Source: Candidatus Proelusimicrobium excrementi | GTDB taxonomy: Bacteria; Elusimicrobiota; Elusimicrobia; Elusimicrobiales; Elusimicrobiaceae | NCBI GenBank assembly: GCA_934643455.1 | Contig: CAKUBV010000006.1 | Coordinates: 35,932-99,931, forward strand | Length of the DNA: 64,000 nucleotides | Reading direction: 5' to 3' | Shown: in pieces, positions 59,253-64,000 of the stretch | Numbering within the stretch: position 1 is the stretch's first letter | Layout: each line of letters begins with the position of its first letter | The notes under the pieces: generated by a model | Told to the model about the DNA's origin: nothing | Seen by the model: the letters and a program-made list of their open reading frames with translations, nothing else | Databases searched by the model: none | Program-made: the position numbers and the translations under genes

Positions 59253-59289
59253 TTATATGATCACGGTTAGTTTAAGGAAAGGCAGCAGC

Positions 59290-60018
59290 TTATTTTAAAC
59301 CGCTTTGATTGGAGCCGCCCCCCATATTATCTTTTAAACTTCCGCTATTATTCGTTACCTCAGAGTCTTCCTTATTTAGAGCAGCCTGACACACGGCCCG
59401 TTGAGCCCAAGCGCTCCAATCCCGCCCGTCGGCGGTGAGGCAGCATTTTCTTTCCTCAGTAGAACAGCCGTTGGAACGATATTGCTTGAAGTTTATCATA
59501 GGGCAATTGGCGTACGCTTTGCATATATAACCCGAAGCTTGCTCTGGATTGAAACTATCTATTTGTCTGTCTGTATACTTAGCCCTGCATGTCCGCTTCC
59601 AGCATGAAACACATGCGCCTCCGCACGGATTTGTTCCGTCGGTAACGGGATTTTCCTCACAGGTTATTGTATTGGGATCATCGGGCTTATTATCTCTGCA
59701 AATACAAGTAGTAGTTTTAGTTTGTATTGTTCCGTTGCAATTATATTTTTGTGATATTATTTTACATTTGCTGCACGAAGCATTACAAGTATTGCTTCCG
59801 GTTTTACATTGCGCGCCGGAGGTTACATAAGAGACATCCCCGTCATAATTACATGGCGTTTGTATTATTGTATCACCTTGACCGGCAACTTTATCCAGCA
59901 TGGCAAATCCACTATCGGTTTGAATAATAGAAGTATCATTGTTTACATCCCCGGAAGCAATATTAAAAAGAAGCATAAATATTGCGCTTGCTACAGAAAA
60001 TTGAGTAACAATTTTCAT
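59290..60018 (-). CDS. Cys-rich secreted protein, paralogue 2
   Basis: 242 aa, signal peptide (about 1-23), then a Cys-rich body (CNASCSKCKIISQKYNC, CGGACVSCWKRTC). RKCCLTADGRDWSAWAQRAVC resembles the TCC..WSxWD..C motif of the other two paralogues. Function unknown. ACGGAGGTG precedes the ATG. Promoter element, leader stem and downstream AACTAACC string are shared with paralogues. Confidence 0.7.
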   Translation of the reverse strand: MKIVTQFSVASAIFMLLFNIASGDVNNDTSIIQTDSGFAMLDKVAGQGDTIIQTPCNYDGDVSYVTSGAQCKTGSNTCNASCSKCKIISQKYNCNGTIQTKTTTCICRDNKPDDPNTITCEENPVTDGTNPCGGACVSCWKRTCRAKYTDRQIDSFNPEQASGYICKAYANCPMINFKQYRSNGCSTEERKCCLTADGRDWSAWAQRAVCQAALNKEDSEVTNNSGSLKDNMGGGSNQSGLK

Positions 60019-60182
60019 AGTACACCTCCGTTATGGAAAGCTTAATCCTTTCCCGTTTTTTAGATTGGTTTAGGCCGAAAAACCTTAATAAACGCAAAAT
60101 ATAGAACGGAAAGTACATTGTAAATCTTCTGGCCTAAAACATAGAGGAAATTTATCAAAAAAAAAAAACAAGTCAACTGTTT
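60019..60182 (-). promoter_or_regulatory. Promoter and leader of Cys-rich gene 2
   Basis: Poly-T promoter element at 60148-60182 (12 T). In the leader TTTTAGGCC can pair with GGCCTAAA close to the ribosome binding site, spanning about 70 bases. CTCTATGTTT just after the promoter is also in the leader at 63880. Confidence 0.55.
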
Positions 60183-60273
60183 TATGTTTTTTCAAAACGT
60201 CCCGACGTACTACACGGCAAAAAATGAAACAAAAAAGAAGTATTGCAAGAAGAATAAATGGATAGATAAAATT

Positions 60274-60334
60274 GTAGGTCAGGCTCCGCCTGACGTTAAA
60301 AGGAATTCCCTTTGTCAGGTAAAACCTGACCTGC
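60274..60334. repeat. GTAGGTCAGG inverted-repeat element, copy 3
   Basis: Same design as copies at 2051 and 12307; the right end reads CCTGACCTGC, one change from perfect. Confidence 0.75.
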
Positions 60335-60393
60335 ATTGAATGGATATTAGAGAATGAAATAGACGTGGAATTTCAGCGTGAGATAATGTAACC

Positions 60394-60526
60394 GGCGTGG
60401 GCTTACGGATTTGAGCCTGATTTATATTTTTGAGGAAGGAGGTATACTAAGAGTGATGCCGCCAAAGGCGGCGCAGTATCCGACTGACGAAAAAACACAA
60501 AGGCGGCCAATACGGAACTACCCTCC
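60394..60526 (+). repeat. Long-hairpin element E8
   Basis: Arms GGCGTGGGCTTACGGATTTG with a degenerate complement; tip GCCGCC-AAA-GGCGGC; ends near CTACCCTCC. Together with the copy-3 inverted repeat it lies upstream of the promoter at 60148, as E1 does for the pilin. No gene in 60183-60569. Confidence 0.65.
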
Positions 60527-60569
60527 AGGATAACCCCATAAAAGCCGCCTAAACATTGTAAATCAAAAT

Positions 60570-60833
60570 TTACGGAATCGCGTCCATTACCTTTTTAAGG
60601 GCTTCTTCGCTCTTCCCGCGCACTTCTACCGTTTTTTCTTTGCCTTTATTGCCTTTAATGATGTTTATGTCTTCTTCAGTGACGGAAAAGAAATCGGCCA
60701 TAAAATATTTAAGGATGTCGTTGGCTTCGCTGTCTAATTTTTTGGTTTTCACTTTAACGCGCAAAACGCTGCCTATCCTGCTTACGACTTCATTATCCCC
60801 CGCAGTGGAAATAACACGCACTTTTATTATCAT
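60570..60833 (-). CDS. DUF167/YggU-family protein
   Basis: 87 aa. GSVLRVKVKTKKLDSEANDI..YFMADFFSVTEEDINIIKGN with KGKEKTVEVRG is the DUF167 pattern. Biochemical role not established in the family. Follows yggS by 18 bases; GGAGG before the start. Confidence 0.8.
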   Translation of the reverse strand: MIIKVRVISTAGDNEVVSRIGSVLRVKVKTKKLDSEANDILKYFMADFFSVTEEDINIIKGNKGKEKTVEVRGKSEEALKKVMDAIP

Positions 60834-60851
60834 GCTTTCCTCCTTCCAAAT

Positions 60852-61535
60852 CTATTTAAAAACAGCGCTGCCTATCCTGGGCAAATTCGATCCCTCGGCG
60901 ACTGCTACTTTATAATCCCCGCTCATGCCTAAAGAAAGGCTGTCTTCCGGCTTAAAATAAACGTCAAAAATCTTTTTGGCCTTTTTAAAACAGCTTCTAA
61001 GCAGTTCTTCGTCATCAGTATCCGGGGCTATAGCCATAAGCCCCTTAAGGGCAATATGTTTAAAATCTTTTCTGAGCGTTTCTATAAACGGCCCGGCCTC
61101 TTCCGGGGATATTCCGCCCTGCGTTTCCCTGTCCGTCAGTTTTATTTGCACAAAGCAATCAACTATGCGGGCCAATTTGGCGGCGTGCCTTTCAACGGCC
61201 TGCGCCAAGTGAAGAGAATCCAAAGAACATATACAATCAAAATTTTCAACAACTTTAGCCGCTTTATTTGTTTGCAAACGGCCTATGAAAAATTTTTTTA
61301 CTTTATAATCTTTAAGAAGCGGAGAACGCCACTTTTCCAAACTTTCCTTAAGTCTTGATTCGGCCACCAAATTAACGCCGCCTTTAAGCAAATCCGCTAT
61401 TTGCTCTGCGGAAGCGTACTTGGTTACCGCAAGCAGCTGCACCGCGCCGGGGTTTCGGCCTTGTTCCGAGGCTATGGCGCGAACCTCTTTAAGAATACGC
61501 GAATAATTGTTAAAATAGCCGAAATTTTGGCCCAT
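60852..61535 (-). CDS. yggS: YggS-family PLP homeostasis protein
   Basis: 227 aa. LAVTKYASAEQI contains the PLP-binding Lys; FIGRLQTNKAAKVV, LMAIAPDTDDEELLR and LSLGMSGDYKVAVAEGSNLP with R-x-G follow in the normal order. Balances free pyridoxal phosphate. Operon with the DUF167 gene, as in many bacteria. Confidence 0.93.
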   Translation of the reverse strand: MGQNFGYFNNYSRILKEVRAIASEQGRNPGAVQLLAVTKYASAEQIADLLKGGVNLVAESRLKESLEKWRSPLLKDYKVKKFFIGRLQTNKAAKVVENFDCICSLDSLHLAQAVERHAAKLARIVDCFVQIKLTDRETQGGISPEEAGPFIETLRKDFKHIALKGLMAIAPDTDDEELLRSCFKKAKKIFDVYFKPEDSLSLGMSGDYKVAVAEGSNLPRIGSAVFK

Positions 61536-61624
61536 ATCAAATATGCCTCTTGACTATTTTATCAAAATTTTGTGAAATTGGCAAAATTTTGAACTTTATC
61601 AAGCCCCTCTTTCTTACAAAATAG

Positions 61625-61637
61625 TAAAATATCTATA
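61625..61637 (+). promoter_or_regulatory. -10 box positioned for a leaderless transcript
   Basis: TAAAAT at 61625-61630 places +1 at 61637, the A of the MFS start codon. No ribosome binding site is present. Confidence 0.5.
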
Positions 61638-62875
61638 TGACGGAAAAGACGAAAAGCCTTGTAATCATAGCCGCGGCCAACGGCCTTATAGCTTTTGGCT
61701 ATGCTTTAAGTATACCCTTTTTAACCATATATCTTACCACTCAAAAGCATGTGGAACCAGGCCTTATCGGCATAATGCTGGCGGCGGCCATGCTGACTAC
61801 GGCGGCGGCAAGCGCGATAAGCGGGGAAGTTTCCGATAACTTCGGGCGAAAGAAGGTTATGGTGGTTTCTTTGTTTTTAAGATCGCTTTCCATGCTGGCC
61901 ATAGCCGCTTCAATATTTTTTGACGCTCACTACGCCGTAACAATGCTGTTCCACTTCGCCGGCAGTTTTTTGGGGGCTTTCTTCCGCCCCGCATCAAACG
62001 CCTGGATAGCGGATAACACCAATAACGCCGAGCGCGTAAAAGCTTTCGGTTATATAAGAATCGGCATAAACCTCGGCTGGACCTGCGGCCCGGCTATGGG
62101 CGGTTTTTTGGCTAATATATCTTATTCGCTCGGATTTTTTATGACGGCGGTAACATTCTTTATATCCATGCTTTACTTAAACATTTACATTAAAGACGCG
62201 CTTAAAAAAACCTTGCGGCGCAAAAGCCATTTCATAAAAATGTTTGGGGAACTTAAAGACGCGAATCTTTCCCGTTTATGCTTTTATAATTTTTTAATTT
62301 CCATAGTTTCCGCCCAATTGGTTGTAGGGCTTTCTTTGCACGCCGTAAAATGTTTGGGGCTTACGGAAAACGGCGTAGGGATGTTGTTTTCGATACAGGG
62401 GATGTCCGTAGTGCTTTTGCAATATCAGGCTTCAAAATTAATATCTAAAATGCGCCTTACGGCCGCTTTGGCTTTGGGATGTTTTTTATATGCATTAGGC
62501 TACGGTTCGGTAGGTTTCGCCGTCGGTTTTTATACGCTTATTATCGGTATGGTTTTAGCCGCTTTGGGCGAAATGCTGGTTCTGCCGGCGGGCCATTCTT
62601 TAGCCTCTAATATCGCGCCGGATAATAAAAGAGGACGTTTTTTGGGCCTTTATGTTCTTTCCAATCAAACGGGTGTTTCCATGGGGATATTTTTAGCCGG
62701 TATAATGATGCAAAAATTAAGCCCGGTTTCCCCCCCCTTGCCGTGGCTGATAATAAGCGCAATAGCCTGCACCGCAGGAACGGCGTTTTTCACTCTGAAA
62801 CGCTGGGTAACTACCGAACAAGACGGCCTTAAACCAAGGCGGGCCATGCCGATTACCAAACCTATGGCAAGATAA
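61637..62875 (+). CDS. MFS transporter
   Basis: 412 aa with 12 predicted membrane helices. GEVSDNFGRKKVMVVSLFLR between helices 2 and 3 is the MFS signature loop; RLTAALALG and PDNKRGRFLGLYVLS mark the second half. A proton-driven exporter of unknown substrate. Probably leaderless. Confidence 0.85.
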   Translation: MTEKTKSLVIIAAANGLIAFGYALSIPFLTIYLTTQKHVEPGLIGIMLAAAMLTTAAASAISGEVSDNFGRKKVMVVSLFLRSLSMLAIAASIFFDAHYAVTMLFHFAGSFLGAFFRPASNAWIADNTNNAERVKAFGYIRIGINLGWTCGPAMGGFLANISYSLGFFMTAVTFFISMLYLNIYIKDALKKTLRRKSHFIKMFGELKDANLSRLCFYNFLISIVSAQLVVGLSLHAVKCLGLTENGVGMLFSIQGMSVVLLQYQASKLISKMRLTAALALGCFLYALGYGSVGFAVGFYTLIIGMVLAALGEMLVLPAGHSLASNIAPDNKRGRFLGLYVLSNQTGVSMGIFLAGIMMQKLSPVSPPLPWLIISAIACTAGTAFFTLKRWVTTEQDGLKPRRAMPITKPMAR

Positions 62876-62910
62876 ATTTTCTCTTCCAACTTATGCGTGT
62901 TAAAACTAAA

Positions 62911-62946
62911 AACCCCGCCTTGGCTTGCGCTGAGGCGGGGCGGTTA
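62911..62946 (-). terminator. Terminator of Cys-rich gene 3
   Basis: On the minus strand CCCCGCCTCAGC and a GGCGGGG arm form the stem, followed by TTTTTA; preceded by AACTAACCG as in paralogues 1 and 2. Confidence 0.8.
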
Positions 62947-62976
62947 GTTGAGAGCCGGGTTTTATCCCGGTAAATC

Positions 62977-63786
62977 TTAAAAATTCGGAATAAACACGTC
63001 GCCTCCGCTTCCGTACTGCCGACATATACATGAGTATTGCCATGAAGAGTGTGTAAAACCTTTATGGTCTGTTCTTGTACCCCAACAACCAGGATATCCG
63101 TTGCTCATAAGTTTTGGCGTATCCTGAGCACAGCAGCATATACCGCTGCATGTTTTATCAGACCATATCCCGTGCATACATGCCTGATCCGTCGTCAACC
63201 TCATACCTCGGCAGTATACTACTCCGTTGCCTTCATTTTCGCAGCGGCATGTAGTTGCCCAGCCGCTGCCGTCTGAAAGACAATACTGCACTTGGTTCTT
63301 GTTGCTTGGGCAAGTTCTCATATCCCCCTTATTGCAAACCTTCTCTTTACAAGGCCCCCAATTCCCTTCGACCCATTTTCCCGTGGAAGTATCACACGTT
63401 ACAATTCTTGTTTGAGTGCCGTTGGTGCCGCAAGACCGGCTGGTTATCGGTTTTTTACCGTCGCAAGTTTTAGGGCATTCTTTATCCCAATCGCTCCAAC
63501 CGTCCAAATCGCCACAGCAAGTCCTGCTGGCGGTTCCGCAAGAACCGCTCGGCTTATATTGCACATCGCCTTTATTGCAGCTTTCTATTTCTAAGTTCAG
63601 TCGACATACATATTTGCCATTAGACCCCTTTAGGCAGGTACCATTGATGCAATTCCGCAAGCACTGTACTTGAGTATCGTAGCCTAGTGAATTTGAAATA
63701 ACAGCTGAACTAGCAAAAGATATACTTGATAATAGAAACCCTACAAATATAAAACTATAAACCAAATATTTCTTTAAACTAACCAT
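62977..63786 (-). CDS. Cys-rich secreted protein, paralogue 3
   Basis: 269 aa from the ATG at 63786, 8 bases after GGAGG (a GTG three codons earlier is possible). Signal peptide about 1-26. CNKGDVQYKPSGSC..RTCCGDLDGWSDWDKEC is the motif shared with paralogue 1. The C-terminal part adds CSGICCCAQD and WQYSCICRQ. Probably disulfide-rich on the outside. Unknown function. Confidence 0.7.
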   Translation of the reverse strand: MVSLKKYLVYSFIFVGFLLSSISFASSAVISNSLGYDTQVQCLRNCINGTCLKGSNGKYVCRLNLEIESCNKGDVQYKPSGSCGTASRTCCGDLDGWSDWDKECPKTCDGKKPITSRSCGTNGTQTRIVTCDTSTGKWVEGNWGPCKEKVCNKGDMRTCPSNKNQVQYCLSDGSGWATTCRCENEGNGVVYCRGMRLTTDQACMHGIWSDKTCSGICCCAQDTPKLMSNGYPGCWGTRTDHKGFTHSSWQYSCICRQYGSGGDVFIPNF

Positions 63787-63923
63787 ATTTTTCACCTCCG
63801 TTTTTGATTATTTCAAGCCGAAAAACCTCAACTAACGCAAATAAAGAAGAACGACGAACGGCACAGATTTTTCAGCCTGAAACATAGAGGAAATTTATCA
63901 AAAAAAAAAACAAGTCAACTGTT
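63787..63923 (-). promoter_or_regulatory. Promoter and leader of Cys-rich gene 3
   Basis: Poly-T promoter element at 63890-63923 (11 T). In the leader TTTCAGGCT pairs with GGCTTGAAA using two G-T pairs, matching the position of TTTAGGCC/GGCCTAAA before gene 2. Sequence TTGCGTT..GAGGTTTTTCGGC is also shared. Confidence 0.55.
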
Positions 63924-63987
63924 TGCAAAATATCAAACACATATTGGACTTTTGATAAAGTAAAATAACAGTTTATTAGGAGTCAGT

Positions 63988-64000
63988 ATGCCACTACATA
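63988..64000 (+). CDS. Start of a rightward gene cut by the window edge
   Basis: ATG at 63988 preceded by TAGGAGT; only four codons visible (MPLH). Nothing can be said of its function. Confidence 0.3.

Overview
The window reads as a chromosome segment of a Gram-negative-type bacterium carrying a complete tailed-phage prophage. Host genes (ftsQ-ftsA-ftsZ-pilT-cmk-plsC-rpsA, nadA-nadC, type IV pilin, smpB, Cys-rich secreted proteins with shared intergenic modules) recall gut Elusimicrobiota. That assignment rests on gene order and protein style only and is an inference.

Left host part (1-22179): the 3' end of CTP synthase; a hypothetical gene; a type IV pilin; a lipoprotein-nadA-nadC-aminotransferase operon; a second lipoprotein; a DNA glycosylase plus macro-domain pair; small membrane proteins; a 1.6-kb AT-rich gene desert with a palindrome array; a Cys-rich secreted protein; two RDD membrane proteins with pilin-like tails; and a leftward division/pilus cluster ftsQ, ftsA, ftsZ, pilT, cmk, plsC, rpsA.

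Prophage (about 22180-58514): inserted in the 3' end of a tRNA-Leu(CAG) gene, leaving a 17-bp direct repeat at the two ends. Order: integrase, lysogeny cargo (single-TM protein, DUF4145), CI-like repressor with a Cys in the usual catalytic Ser position, a strong rightward promoter overlapping an operator, a structured leader, early genes (tRNA-Met, Sak4-like ATPase, DUF669-like/SSB-like protein, PD-(D/E)XK nuclease, RusA, broken Dam), an AT-rich cargo island (ClpP-like protease, HEPN protein, DUF4160/DUF2442-HTH pair), then ParB-methyltransferase, terminase, portal, MuF, scaffold, capsid, contractile tail (sheath, tube, frameshifted chaperone, short tape measure), baseplate, fibres, a second MuF-toxin gene, and lysis genes (DUF5675, holin, nested spanins). 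Fic and BRO/DinD-like genes sit on the opposite strand as cargo.

Right host part (58499-64000): tRNA-Leu, smpB, two more Cys-rich secreted proteins, DUF167, YggS and an MFS transporter.

The most unusual content is non-coding. A long-hairpin repeat occurs at least eight times, in host and prophage, with a tip stem whose sequence changes but whose pairing is kept. A module of promoter-like poly-T tract, 61-63-bp inverted repeat and long hairpin lies upstream of the pilin and two Cys-rich genes; a fourth gene shows the promoter part before the window ends. The prophage also has two MuF genes with nearly identical N-terminal halves and diverged toxin-like C-termini, one interrupted by an in-frame TGA.
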